Of a DNA stretch of 64,000 bases, positions 10,841 through 21,528 are shown piece by piece. The notes beneath the pieces are model-generated. The model was not told the origin of the DNA and did no database searches. It saw only the letters and a list, made by a program, of their open reading frames with translations. The stretch is from Emmonsiellopsis sp. PD_33 (taxonomy: Eukaryota; Ascomycota; Eurotiomycetes; Onygenales; Ajellomycetaceae). Numbering within the stretch: the first letter of the stretch is position 1; each line of letters opens with the position of its first letter. Where the stretch lies: contig JANTQF010000029.1 in the NCBI GenBank assembly GCA_032988165.1, forward strand, positions 142,653-206,652, read 5' to 3'. The position numbers and the translations under genes are program-made.

Positions 10841-13149
10841 CTTGATGATTGAGGTATGTGGGATTTTTGTTGGCTGGGTATGGAGTATTTTGAGGGTTGG
10901 TTTGAAGATTGATGGGTCGGAAGTTGGAGGATTCGTATATTGATTGAAGGCTTGCTTTTGGTCTTTGTTGGTTGTGATTCTGTGATGATAATTCTGGTCT
11001 CAGAGCGGACGAGATGGGAACCTTTATACCTTTTTCTCGACAGCATTGCTGCATTGCAATGCCTCCTGCATTTGATCCTGTTCTACTTTCAAGCTCGTTG
11101 GGGCTCGCTGTCAGACTTATTTTTAGGCCACCGATTCAATCAGCCTTATTCTCCCCTTCGCCTCTTCCTTTTCTTATCCTAGAGTCCCTAGGCCGACAGA
11201 GCTTTCTCAGCCTTGCTGACGACGATGCAACCGGATCTGCACTACAACATTGCAATGGCAGATGACAATGTATCGTATAGATGGCCGTACTTTTTTCTGT
11301 CGACATCTGCGATGTCTTACAAGCCCACCATTAACTGTGCTGGCCAGGAGCCAGGACACGTGCTGTTTGATTTTGGGCTATCGTCATCATTCTTGATAGA
11401 TGACCCTCTGTGTTGGCCCCTGAGGAGAGGAGATGACCGGGCTGAATCCTCTGCGTTAGTGACGCTGTATAAACATCCTTCTTGCTTATTAACCTCTATT
11501 TGCTGACCGCGCGGCAACATATTATACACTGGGCATCAACAAAGCCCTCCACCCGAACTGGGCAAAAGTGCCGCGATTACCTCCGCCACAGGACTCGGCG
11601 TCGTTGGGCTACCCCGAGCCTTGTCTGAATGAACTATCAATATCCCCCCCTCCAGAAAACTAGCGCCACGAGCAAGGGTTACAATTTGGAGCTGTCAGAT
11701 TTAGTAGCTAACAGTGATTGCATCGCCTATTCCCGCTGCAACAGGATATTTTGATTTCCAAGGAGCTTTGAGCGTTCAAAGCTTCGGTTAAAATGTACCC
11801 GCGCGCTTCCCGGACTCCGGAGACATTGTCCTGCGCCCACAAACTATTCCCTTTTCAACTCCGCGTAGAGCAAGGCTGAGCAGATTCTGAAGTCAAGAGT
11901 AAGAATAACCACACAAAGAGATTACAAACTTTGCTAGTGATGATATTAATTAATCCTTGGACATTTCAACAGTTTCCGTTCCTTATTAACATTACAGGCA
12001 GGTTACCAACGGCCTTGCGCTCGCACACTCTATGCATAGAATGAGGAGGAATGGATATGAAATCGGCAGCAATTGGTGAACTGGTGGAATAAACTAAATG
12101 TCTTGCAATACGGACTGCTCTTGCAGCGAATTACCCCAATATTGCCGATTTTTGATAGGTCCAGTCGTACTGGATTATTTGACAAAGCCGGGGCCAAATT
12201 TGAACAGCGACAGCCCTACGCGCTAGTTTATACAGGATTTATGCAAGGTAGTTCGCCGCCGATGAAGATAAATAGCCCCGTCTGAAATAGGGTGCATATT
12301 GATACCTAATTTAGGACCCCTACCCATGGGCCATACCCTGGTTTCTCCCCGAACCTCCAAAATACCATTCCCTACTGCGGAGAATTCCTGAAATCTTTTA
12401 ACTTTTGAAATGCGAGTACACATCAATGTTCCATTTATAAAGTGAGTGGCGTGTGAAGCAGCCGCTTTCTTACTATTTTCAGCTCATTCATGTCTTCGAG
12501 TTCCTTTATTAATCGTTGTCCGATGATGGGCCTGTCTCTTTGCAAATAAACTTCGCCGCCAAGGGAAGCTATCAGCCGTCAGCCCAGCTGATCCGGGGAA
12601 GCTGCATGGTGAACAAGGCTGTAGCCTGTCGACGACCTTTGCTGATTATGTGCACTGCCTCTCGGAGTTGACATATTCTACTACCATCCTCGGAGTTATT
12701 AGCCACCCTCCTAAGACTTGGGAATAGAAGGCAGCTGGATTGGGTAAAAATCTAACTATTCCTCCTATGTTTGTTTCTTTTGTCTTATTACTATTTTTGA
12801 ACACTGCGCATGACCCCTCGGTCTTTAGCGGGACTGAATTGGATAGTTTTTGTCTGAGACAACAACTGCGGAGACATTCGAATACCGAAATGGAGGAAGC
12901 GGCTTATTGGACAGCCTTCCATAGCCATTATAGTATGTATGGCTAAGATCCTAAGCTCCTACGTGACATCACTACTAGACATTCCGAGCTTACCAAATGA
13001 ACTTGAATTCAAGAATCCATGCGATCCTTTACCATGGGGTATGCATTCGTTTTCAAGCTCCAGGATGGCTAGAATTTGTCTGAGATTGGGCTTTGTATGC
13101 TGATGTAATTTTGGATATCATGTGTGCCGGCTATGAAGCAGTTTGATTT
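10841..13149. other. Long intergenic, no gene seen
   Basis: About 2.3 kb without a convincing exon on either strand. Frames are short, overlapping and without family resemblance. The first 200 bp is probably the 5' leader and promoter of the secreted-protein gene, given its CA-rich, low-G coding-strand composition. Confidence 0.5.
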
Positions 13150-13762
13150 TCATGTGAGTAAAGATAGAAACCCCTCCTTAACCTGTTGGAGCTGGGATTC
13201 ATCTATCTCACCGTTGAGGAATTTAGCAACAAATTCATGGGCATAAAATAAGTCAGCATCATCAACAATTTCTTCTTCGTTTTTTGCTTTTCTGGCCGCT
13301 GCTTCTCCTTTTGCTGCTCCTCCTCGTTCCCCATCTCTTGCGCCTTCTATATCATCTCCGTATCCCCCGCTACTGTCCCGAGGCTCGAGAATATGTTTGC
13401 CGCCTACATGGATTCTCAAGTCAATATCTTCCACCAGGTTAGTTCGAGCGGTTTTCACTTTGATCTCTTTCAATATATCCATTGGTGGGGACTTTAAGCA
13501 GCCAACTGGAGCCATCATCAAACTGCAGCCGAAAAAGAATATGATGAGATCCAAGAAGCGGATCTAGAGGAATGTGACAGTGGCAGATTGGGTGTTGCTT
13601 GGTCTTTCCATAACGCAAATCCATGGCGGATTGAGGGAGTCTATCCAGCCGCACGGTAGCACGCACTTTATCAAACCGAGCCAACTCGTCTTCGTCATCA
13701 TAGGCCCCCGAAGCAGGGTCACGATCAAAATATTCCATCATCCTGCCCGGAGCAAATGTCAT
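13150..13762 (-). pseudogene. Possible decayed phosphotransferase-like gene fragments
   Basis: Reading leftward from the ATG at 13762, a frame gives MTFAPGRMMEYFDRDPAS, later SAMDLRYG, then LFRLQFDDGSSWLLKVP. The last segment resembles the N-lobe of fungal aminoglycoside-phosphotransferase/choline-kinase-like proteins. That frame ends after about 107 codons. A second frame (13554-13150) continues with acidic, low-complexity sequence (GAAKGEAAARKAKNEEE) and an amphipathic tail. No splice joins them into a recognisable kinase, and the catalytic HGDLHxxN and DFE motifs are absent. I read it as remnants, but an orphan two-exon gene cannot be excluded. Confidence 0.3.
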
Positions 13763-14240
13763 CGTTGAGTCCGCCTGGTCAAGGTGGGAATTAACTTAAT
13801 GGTTTGGCGGGGGGGTGCGTGGCCTGGTGGTAGAAGGCCATGCTGGAAACCTTCTAATAAGTAGGGTCTGACTGCTTGGGGTCCGGGGACAAATCCTGCC
13901 CCTCAAATGATATACCATAATCCTTGGGTCTCTTCCACAGTGGAGCCAGTTCTTGGTCCATATAGAGACTAACAAGGATTAGGAGGAGTGATTCTCGCTG
14001 GATGGATGAAATATAGGCAGAATGGCACTAAGTCCCCGCGGATGGAGGATGACTTTGTAAACTCCGAAAATGGAAGCTGGTCGGGATGCAGGCAAAATAT
14101 TCGTTGACGACACGAATCAAGAGCGTGGCATTCCAATTTCGTGTTCTAGTTATCTATGGGGGGAAACCAGAAAAGCCTCCATTTCCAACCGCAAAACGAA
14201 CGGACAAGAACCAGGCATCATACCACCATCTACCACACTA
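13763..14240. other. Intergenic with a tRNA-like stretch
   Basis: No protein gene seen. Positions about 13813-13915 contain an A-box-like TGGCCTGGTGG and, about 65 bp on, a B-box-like GGGACAAATCC; see the findings. Confidence 0.4.
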
Positions 14241-15693
14241 CTAAATTCCCGACGATTGCTCAGCAAACCCTTGCCAGGCAAGAGTTTCAAACTGGCCGAA
14301 CAACGCGAGTGCCTGTTGATCAAACGTCGGTTCCAACTGCATACCGGAGACTCCACATGTTCCACGTTCACGGTCAATCCACTACGTGCAACAGACGACC
14401 AGTGTTAGTTTAAAATCATGTCAAGTGGGATGCAAAATTGTTCAGTTGGAGACCTACCCAGCACCAGTTTGGAAGCCCGGACCAAGCCAATGTTCCTTTT
14501 GAACGCCTATTCGGGGTTTCCTCCATGGCCAGGATACCACCCAGTCCGAAGTCCCATTTTGTATCTGCACTTAATCCATTTGTCATGCCTCGAGTAATGT
14601 ATCGGTTTACCTTCAAAGCAGCTGCGAGACCTTCCGGTGCGCTGAGGTGCGGCTCAAACATCATATCCACCGTTTGCTGCTTCAGAAGCTTCTTGTCGTT
14701 TTTCAAGATGGAAATAAGCACTTTGATATAGTCCGATGCAGTAGAAAAGAGCCCGTTCCCTCCAACGTCGTCAACCTGGTCGCGGCGCATAAACGGCTCC
14801 TTTCGTAGGGTAAGTTCTCCGGCTTGATCACGGATGACTTCTGTTGGGAGATTATCCCGAAAATACGCATCTTCGTTGGGTCTGAATGTGGTATGATGGA
14901 TTCCAAGGGGCTCGAATATGTGCTCTTTGAAGTACGCCCCCAAAGAGATATTCCCGTTTAGACGCTCGACTGCTTTTCCAAGCCAGTCGATGGATACGCC
15001 ATACACCCAGGCCTCTCCGGGCTCGAACAACAGGGGGAATACCATTTTTGTCTGCTCGACAGTCAGCAATTATGTGTCGGATGACTAACTCATTAATCCG
15101 AAGCTGGCGGTTAAGGTCCATATGAATATCGACCAAATTTACTGAAGGTTACTTACAATATCGCCAATCGGGCCTGGAGAACTTGTCTTTGTCGCCTCTC
15201 TCCATTTAACCAGCCTTGGATCGAATGAATCGTATCCTAACCCACTTGAGTGGGTGGCGAGATGGCGAAACGTGATTTTATTTTTTGCTTTCCTCAGAAG
15301 GGGCGCACCCGTAGCTTCATCGTAGCCCTGGAGAACATCGGGTTCGGCTAGCTCAGGCAGTATCTTCTCGACCGTATCGTCCAAGTTCACCAAGCCTTTT
15401 TCAACACTTTGGAGAAAAGCAATGGTCGTGATGAGCTTCGAGCACGATGCAATCCACATCGGGGTATCAATCGTGACGGGGCCCTTATCATTGGACCCAA
15501 AGCTTTTCGAGTATCTGATGTTGCCTTTCGTCTTTTGTTAGCTGATTTGGTTCGGGTCAGAAGAATATCGTTTGTTGTAAGACATTACAGATAGTTTACC
15601 TTTATCATCCGCTGCGATCATTGCAACTCCGGGAAGGAGTTGAGCGGGACCTTCAGCGGTCATGAAGGCCGCAACTGTGTCGAGAGCTGCCAT
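14241..15693 (-). CDS. Serine beta-lactamase-family esterase/transferase
   Basis: Four exons in coding order (15693-15600, 15524-15157, 15051-14458, 14381-14241) give 398 residues, the usual size for fungal EstB/LovD-type members of the beta-lactamase (class C) family. These enzymes hydrolyse esters or transfer acyl groups through a serine. Visible: ADDKGNIRYSKSFG near the N-terminus, WIASCSKLITTIAFLQ with the catalytic S-x-x-K (SCSK), THSSGLGYDSF, LLFEPGEAWVYGVSIDWLG with the tyrosine of the second motif, DDVGGNGLFSTASDY, and GTLAWSGLPNWCW at the third motif, continued by the last exon WIDRERGTCGVSG. No signal peptide, so probably cytosolic. The 15524 and 15051 acceptors were chosen because they keep phase and family spacing. 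An upstream non-coding or coding exon beyond 15693 is possible. No biosynthetic cluster genes adjoin it, so the substrate is unknown. Confidence 0.82.
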
Positions 15694-16134
15694 ATCAATT
15701 GCTCGCACTGGATTTTCAAATATATCCAAAAGTTCGTGAGGTAGAGACTGGAGCAACGAGCGCTCCTGGTAATAACTTTTTTAGAGTAAGCATGAGCAAG
15801 TCAACTCCCCGATGTAAAGCTACTTTTATACTCATCCTCGTCCCGCCAGCTCGGCATCATCCAGATAGATCCCTTCCCCGAGAATTTGGAATGCTCTATA
15901 ATCCCCGCGGTAATTAGTATTTGTCATTGCTTATAATTGCCCCTTAAAATAACGTAAACGTTGTTAGTTCCGAGTCCTCTTTCGAAGTAGCCCGCCATCG
16001 CCATTTCAAAGCAAAGCAGTTAGTTACCCCGTTGGTCATTAACTAAGCATTTGCGGTAGTCAATAATCATCGCGTTGATCATCAAAGGTTAACGACTCGG
16101 ATCCAACACGGTGTGATTTCTCGCAGGTAGTAAC
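15694..16134. other. Intergenic, no gene seen
   Basis: Presumed promoter region of the beta-lactamase-family gene up to the second fold-back element; no coding signal. Confidence 0.5.
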
Positions 16135-16774
16135 TAATCGTGCCTACGCAGCGGTCCTTGGCGGCCCGCAGCACCTCTCGTGGGCAGCTCTGGTGCTGCA
16201 CCTCTTCTAGGTGTGCCACAGCAAAATGGCAAAAACACCAATATGGTAAAAATCAAAAATAAGTACCTTTTGTATGGCAGTCCCATACAAAAGATACCTA
16301 ATTTCAGTTCTGAATTTTTTCATGTTTTCTCAACAACCACACAAGATATAGAGCTCATATTAAGTAGGAGTTATTAATTTTCAATAAGGAATCACCTAGT
16401 ACCAAGCAGGCTGTTTTAAATTTACTTATTCTCTGTAAACCTAAAATTGGGCTGCAATTTTAGTGTAAAAATAGAAAATCTTAAATAGCTGGAGAATAAA
16501 AAGGGAAAACTAAGATATCTCTTAGAGAAGTTATTCTTTAGCCATTTAAGATACTCCTATTAAGATATGAGCTCTATATCTCTTGTGGTGGTTGAGAAAT
16601 TAATTTTCTAAAAAAATTGTCTATAAGTACATTTTATATGGCTTCCCCATACAAAAGGTACCTAGTGGCAGTTTTTACCATATTGGTGTTTTTGCCGTAT
16701 CGCTGTGGCGCACCTAGAAGAGGTGCAGCGTTTGCTAGGTGCTGCGACCGCAGGTCAGCAGCGAAGGCACGATT
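16135..16774. mobile_element. Fold-back / MITE-like element, copy 2
   Basis: A 640-bp relative of 3143-3728 with the same outer ends (TAATCGTGCC at 16135, complement ending 16774). An arm pair CTGCACCTCTTCTAGGTG (about 16197 and complement ending about 16729) is followed by TGCCACAGC, AAAAACACCAATATGG and TAAGTACCTTTTGTATGG on both sides. The inner arms also carry the CTCAACAACCACACAAGATA/GAGCTCATA motif and its complement near 16550-16600. The outer 60-80 bp are better preserved as inverted repeats here than in copy 1. There is no transposase frame. Divergence between the copies implies neither is recent. Confidence 0.8.
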
Positions 16775-17152
16775 AGTAGGTAAAGGTTGCGAGATAGAGA
16801 ACACGTGACAGCAGCAACCCTAACTGCCTGCGGCTGAAGAACTTCAGCCTCTCTCCACTCCTATTTCACCCCAACCCAGGCCTGATCCCGATGTGGGACT
16901 CGAGTAATGATCCTCACTGATTGGTAAGCTTAACCCCTTATTCTAAATTGTACCTATGTGGGACCAAAATGATAGTTAAGATCTTGGATGTCCGTGTTTG
17001 CTGATTAATTTTGGTTTTTATGCCTCTTGAAGATACTATATTTGGATTGGAACTGTTAGTCTGGTAAAAATGCTCTTATTATTTGGAAGCAAGGCTTGGC
17101 GTCTGACACCAGATAATCTCATAGGGTATACCGTATTTGATGGTTACCTAGC
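16775..17152. other. Intergenic, promoter region of the HNH gene
   Basis: No coding signal; AT-rich sequence between the fold-back element and the HNH gene start. Confidence 0.45.
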
Positions 17153-18350
17153 ATGTCTAGGAAATTGGAGTCTCCCTCGTTCCAAGCCCGTGTGGCTCGA
17201 AATGTGCATATTTATAATCATAAAGGCCAGGTTTTGGGAGGTTAGTCAAACCACTCTACATACTAGTATTGCTTGCTGCATGGGCTAATGATAGTGCTAC
17301 CAGGTCTTTACCAAAATGGCTCTATCACCAAGCTTAATTTCTATGAAATATGCAGGGCCTTTTTGGCCGTTACACCAGATTCCGTGAGCTGGGAGATCTT
17401 CTTCCTAAACGCAGATGGCTCAACAGGCCGAAAGCTCAATCGGGCAGGTTCCCGACTTTCAAGCGGACAATATATTGTACTTTCAACAAGTATTATGTCT
17501 CCCTGGCTTTGGTCTTTAGCTTCTAATTGGAAATTGCAGCTGGCTCACCAATTGATGTAACCACCAACGACACCCCGTATCCCCGACGGGTTACAACACA
17601 TGCCAGATCGAGCAGACTAACTCCTAAGGTGAGGGCGTATTCCTTTCTGGTATGTATATATTCTTACTTCATACCATAGCGACGGAGTTTTCGAGATCGA
17701 GTAAGGGCTCGAGATGGCTATTGTATGATTAGTGGAATTCCTAACGCACTTGCCGCCCTCGATAACTTCACTGGATTCCAAGCGGCCCATATATATCCCC
17801 ATGCCCGAGAGGCGGAATGGATAACTCGAAATTATCAATCATGGATCACGGACACCGCCCCCGCTTCTCAAATTGGTAGTTCTGGTATCCACTCGTGCCA
17901 AAATGGTATTCTACTCAATGCCTCTCTCCATACCCTCTTCGACACATATGCAGTTGCCGTTAATCCTGACGTGAGTCCCCTTCTTTCTCAGAAGAAATAA
18001 AAACCAAGTAACCCCCCCCCATTCTAAATAGTAATATCATGCTTACATTCCTCAAGGATGGTTATAAAGTTATTTCCTTTGTACCCGACAGTTTTGCCGT
18101 GGATGGACGAATTCTTGAACCCCGCTGCCGGGATCTAGACGACCCAAATCGCATCTCCGACGATGCATTACGCTGGCATTTCCAACAGGCGATCCTAGCC
18201 CATGTAAGAGGAATGGGGCAGCGGTATTGGGAAACAGACTTTCCCGATGGCGATATGATAGGGGAGATAATGGGAGGCCCAGACGCCGCGGAGCGGATGG
18301 AGGTTGAACTGTTCACGAGACTGGGATGCGGAGACGATGCGTATGGGTGA
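17153..18350 (+). CDS. HNH-nuclease-domain protein
   Basis: Five exons (17153-17240, 17304-17489, 17540-17628, 17680-17970, 18057-18350) give 315 residues. The N-terminus carries ARNVHIYNHKGQVLGGLYQNG, the usual opening of this fungal family. Next comes YEICRAFLAVTPDSVSW plus a glycine-rich SSGQYIVLST strand, then the HNH_2-type domain: RDRVRARDGYCMISG, FTGFQAAHIYPHA with the His pair, NYQSWITD, SCQNGILLNASLHTLFDTYAVAVNPD, and DGYKVISFVPD after the last splice. The Cys, AAHI and HTLFD landmarks needed for a beta-beta-alpha metal nuclease fold are present. The short C-terminal tail is acidic. The family is common in Eurotiomycetes, with no established role that I know of. It lies 380 bp from a fold-back element. 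The AAG-GTGAGG donor was preferred to a later one that would leave a 30-nt intron. Confidence 0.8.
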
Positions 18351-18789
18351 CCATGGGAGTTTTCCTATGTCCTTATTGTCTGGCGCTTTCCCTTCCACCT
18401 TGTACGCGTGATAAGTTATCGAGAGGTATGTTAAACAGAATTACGCAATACGCTCGCTGGTGATGGATTCTTTTATGTTTCAGCTATCTTGGCATGGAAG
18501 TTAGTCACTTGATTCAAATACGACCGACCACAACGCGAAGGTGCTACTACTCTATGAATTTTCCCAATAGTATTCCACCTATGCTCTCATATATTGGTGG
18601 GTGGAATACGAATTCCCCGAATTAGAATTAAGAATGAAGGCGCAAAAAAAAACGATAACTTGACGTACAAGGATCTATAACCACATGAAAGCTCGCCCTC
18701 CAACCAACCTTCAGCAATATCTTCCGCACCTTATGGTTTCAATCACCAGACCCGGTCTCCTTTGGAACCCATTACCCTAGTCCTCCTCT
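18351..18789. other. Convergent intergenic
   Basis: Spacer between the 3' ends of the HNH and MFS genes; no coding signal. Presumably both terminators lie here, but no motif is decisive. Confidence 0.5.
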
Positions 18790-20871
18790 TTACGACTCAT
18801 ACGCCTCCGCTCCCCCTGATAAATCCCTGGCTTTCTTCTTCCCCTTCCGAGACAGGATCGAGCCCCCGCAAAATACTGCCATCGGTATCGCTGACGCAAA
18901 ACAAACCAGCCCCAGTGTTAGATTCATCCCCGCCCACCCAATCGTGGTAATGACAAAACCGCCAATGAGGGGACCGAGAAGTTGCCCGGCCGCGAACGCC
19001 ATATTATACAAAGCATAGCCTTGGCCCATCGCGCTAGGCCCAGAAAATAAAACGGGGTCGTTTTCTTCCATGTCGTCGACTGCGTGGGAAATTTCCGTCA
19101 TGGTGACTAATTGGATGGTTGATACTGCCAGGCCGATAATGAGCATCAAAGCGCCCAATAGTATATGCTGTCCCGAATTGTTGTGCTGTATGAGTCGGAG
19201 GAGGATGAGTGGAGGGCCAGCAATGGTGAAAGCGAGGGTTCCGAATATTCGAGTACCCCATCGATCCGCTGCTTTGCCGACGAATATGCCGAAAAGGCTT
19301 GGGATAGATAATACGAAGAATAAAAGTCCTGTGGAGTTTGGAGCCCAGTTGAACTTTCGCATCGCAAATATCGGAAGTGTCTGTGGCAGGTTATACAGTC
19401 AGGTTGGGGAAGTAGGCGAAATCGGCTTGCAGCGGGGCGAAAGAGAAGGAGAGGAAGAAGGCACTTACAGTTTCAAAAGCAGTCAGTATTATTGATTGAA
19501 CGACTGTTGCGAATAGGTTAACCAGAATTCGAGAATCCTTCAGCAGGTGGTATATTATTAGCGTTTTCGAAGAACCGTCTTGGGTACTACCCTCGGAAGG
19601 TCTCTGGATGAGCGGAGACTCTTCATTCACAGTATCCTCGGACCTGGAGCCCACGGAAACTGTGCGGGTGGAGGAGCTCCCCGATGATGATGATGCATTT
19701 GCGTTCGATCTCGAGCATTTTCTACCCTCTAATCTGTCTTGCATCAACTGGTTCGCAACTATACACAGTTAGCCACGGACATTGAACTTGATAGAACGCC
19801 TTTACAGGTCTACTCACCCTTTTTCTCAATCATAAGAAGTCGCAGTACAATATCGATGCACAGCAATGCTATAGGCACAGCAAAGGCTGCATAATACCCA
19901 GCCTTGGTGAACCTGTTCAGTTATCCGGGGTTAGTAGATGTGACGAATTCAGGGGAAGCTGGCTATCATTCAACAAAGAACAGAGTCCGAAACAAGCAAC
20001 ATCACATACATATATCCTCCAACAATTGGCCCGAATAACACCCCCCATGTTAATCCAAGGGACATGATACCCATGGCGGGTCCAATACGATCCTGGGGAA
20101 TGGTGTCAACCACCAACGCCATACCGACTGCCCCTACTGCACCGCCTGATAGTCCCTGCATAGCTCTTGCGGCGACAAATACGACGGGAGACCGTCCTAT
20201 AAGAAAAAATGATGTGGATAGAGCCATAGCCACCAAGCCGAAAACGAATGGCAGTTTCCGGCTCTTGTTGCGGTCGGCGAAATATCCGAGTATTGCTAGG
20301 AGAGCAAGTATATCGTCAGTGTGGTGGTCATTTTACGTCCCCGTTTTCTCTTCTCAGGACCGACAAAGGTGCTGGAATGGTGTCTTTGCACTCACGAGAA
20401 CCTATGAGAAACCCTGCACCATACACCGCCAGGAGAATCGCAACCCATTTCTGAACTGCGGCATGGTGGGTTTAGCCCTGATGTCAGCAATATGCTTCTT
20501 AACAGCCCCTGGATTCTTTTAGAGAGACAGGCATATGCGTATAGATATGTGGACTAACCTTCATCGTCTGACACTCCTGCCCGCTCTTTAAGAGCCACTG
20601 GCACAATCGGGACAATCTAGGAGACGGGGTTTAGAAGTGGTCGCCGTCAAGAGGAAACAGGGAATAATCCGTACCACTCCATAGACAAGGGTGTCCTAGT
20701 TGTTGATCATGTCAATTAGCTAGACGTTCTATCATAAATATAATGAGATATAGCTGCAAGTCCCCGTCGGCCACTTACTGTGAATAGTGCTGCAGTAACG
20801 ACACACAGAATAAATCCTTCTGAAGATCGAAATGAAAGGGCCCAAGGCAGGTTCTCAGCGGAAGAGAACAT
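18790..20871 (-). CDS. MFS transporter (DHA1-type)
   Basis: Eight exons in coding order (20871-20779, 20695-20675, 20616-20559, 20455-20396, 20295-20010, 19912-19818, 19758-19469, 19380-18790) keep phase and give 497 residues, typical for a 12-helix major facilitator. The first helix is GFILCVVTAALFTDTLVYGV. The loop after helix 2 has the family motif A as GYFADRNKSRK. Helices 4-5 contain ARAMQGLSGGAVGAVGMALVVDTIP and GPAMGIMSLGLTWGVLFGPIVGGYM. A long central cytoplasmic loop is serine-rich (SNASSSSGSSSTRTVSVGS), and the second half has FVGKAADRWGTR. The GxxxGPxxGG signature in helix 5 is typical of H+ antiporters of the drug/vesicular-amine type. Substrate unknown. Two micro-exons (21 and 58 nt) make automatic prediction error-prone. 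It sits at the plasma or vacuolar membrane by inference. Confidence 0.85.
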
Positions 20872-21231
20872 CTTCCTTTTAATATCTAAAAGCTCTTATG
20901 ATAGCCGTTCAAATGGCAAATGCGAGCGCCAATTCGTTCTAGGTTAAAACTGGGAGCCGCCTGGCTGGTAAAACCACACAGTTTCTTCTCAGTCCATCAG
21001 AATAAAACCGACTGTCTCAATCTTCAAGGCATTTAATAAGAGTGATGATAAGACCAGAAGGTAGAAAGTAAAGAAGATGAAGGACAAAAAAAATCCTGGC
21101 GAAAACCCCGCCTCCCGCTCTGTGTGGCAGCCATTTTGTTCGCATTCATGCAGCTCAGCTCGTGTGGCTTTTCCGCCTCCCGGCCTGCAAATCATTGGCT
21201 TCGAGATCGACGAGGAGCTCGGATAGTGTCA
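20872..21231. other. Intergenic, no gene seen
   Basis: Promoter side of the MFS gene. A short frame on the minus strand encodes a hydrophobic stretch, but I see nothing supporting it as a gene. Confidence 0.45.
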
Positions 21232-21528
21232 TCATAATGGCGATGGCGGGCGCACCAGCTCTGGAATCCTGTACGCCACAATCTCCAGCATGCCACAGAA
21301 CGGCTCCAGCTTCGATCGGGCTTGTCGTACGAATTGCGAGTTCCGGAACAGGGGGGCGGCAGTATCCTTCACATCGCCCAAAAAGTAACTGTGTTTTTGT
21401 CTCAGCATCCAGTACTGCGGAAACTGGAAGATATCCGGAGAGGTCATCGTTTTGTTGTCGGCCCTGTTCATGATAACTTCTCGGATTTTGGGCTCGATAT
21501 ACGGATACTTCGCTAGTCCGGGCGGCAT
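21232..21528 (-). CDS. Hypothetical protein, 98 residues
   Basis: A single open frame starts at an ATG with favourable context (gaaATGCC). The product is basic and soluble, with proline- and aromatic-rich segments (MPPGLAKYPYIEPKIREV, PDIFQFPQYWMLRQK, HSYFLGDVKDTAAPLF). The composition looks like real protein rather than a chance frame, and no overlapping frame has similar quality. There is no signal peptide or membrane helix. I do not recognise a family. It lies on the same strand as the MFS gene but with its own presumed promoter. It may continue into another exon to the left (toward 21200), which I could not establish. Confidence 0.4.
   Translation of the reverse strand: MPPGLAKYPYIEPKIREVIMNRADNKTMTSPDIFQFPQYWMLRQKHSYFLGDVKDTAAPLFRNSQFVRQARSKLEPFCGMLEIVAYRIPELVRPPSPL

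Noticed and set aside
15052..15156. An extra mini-exon (LRINEL) in the beta-lactamase-family gene
   Set aside because: It would require a 34-nt intron. A single 105-nt intron keeps frame and gives the family's normal spacing to PLLFEPG.
17650..17679. A 30-nt intron in the HNH gene
   Set aside because: An upstream GTGAGG donor gives a normal 51-nt intron in the same phase, so the short one is unnecessary.
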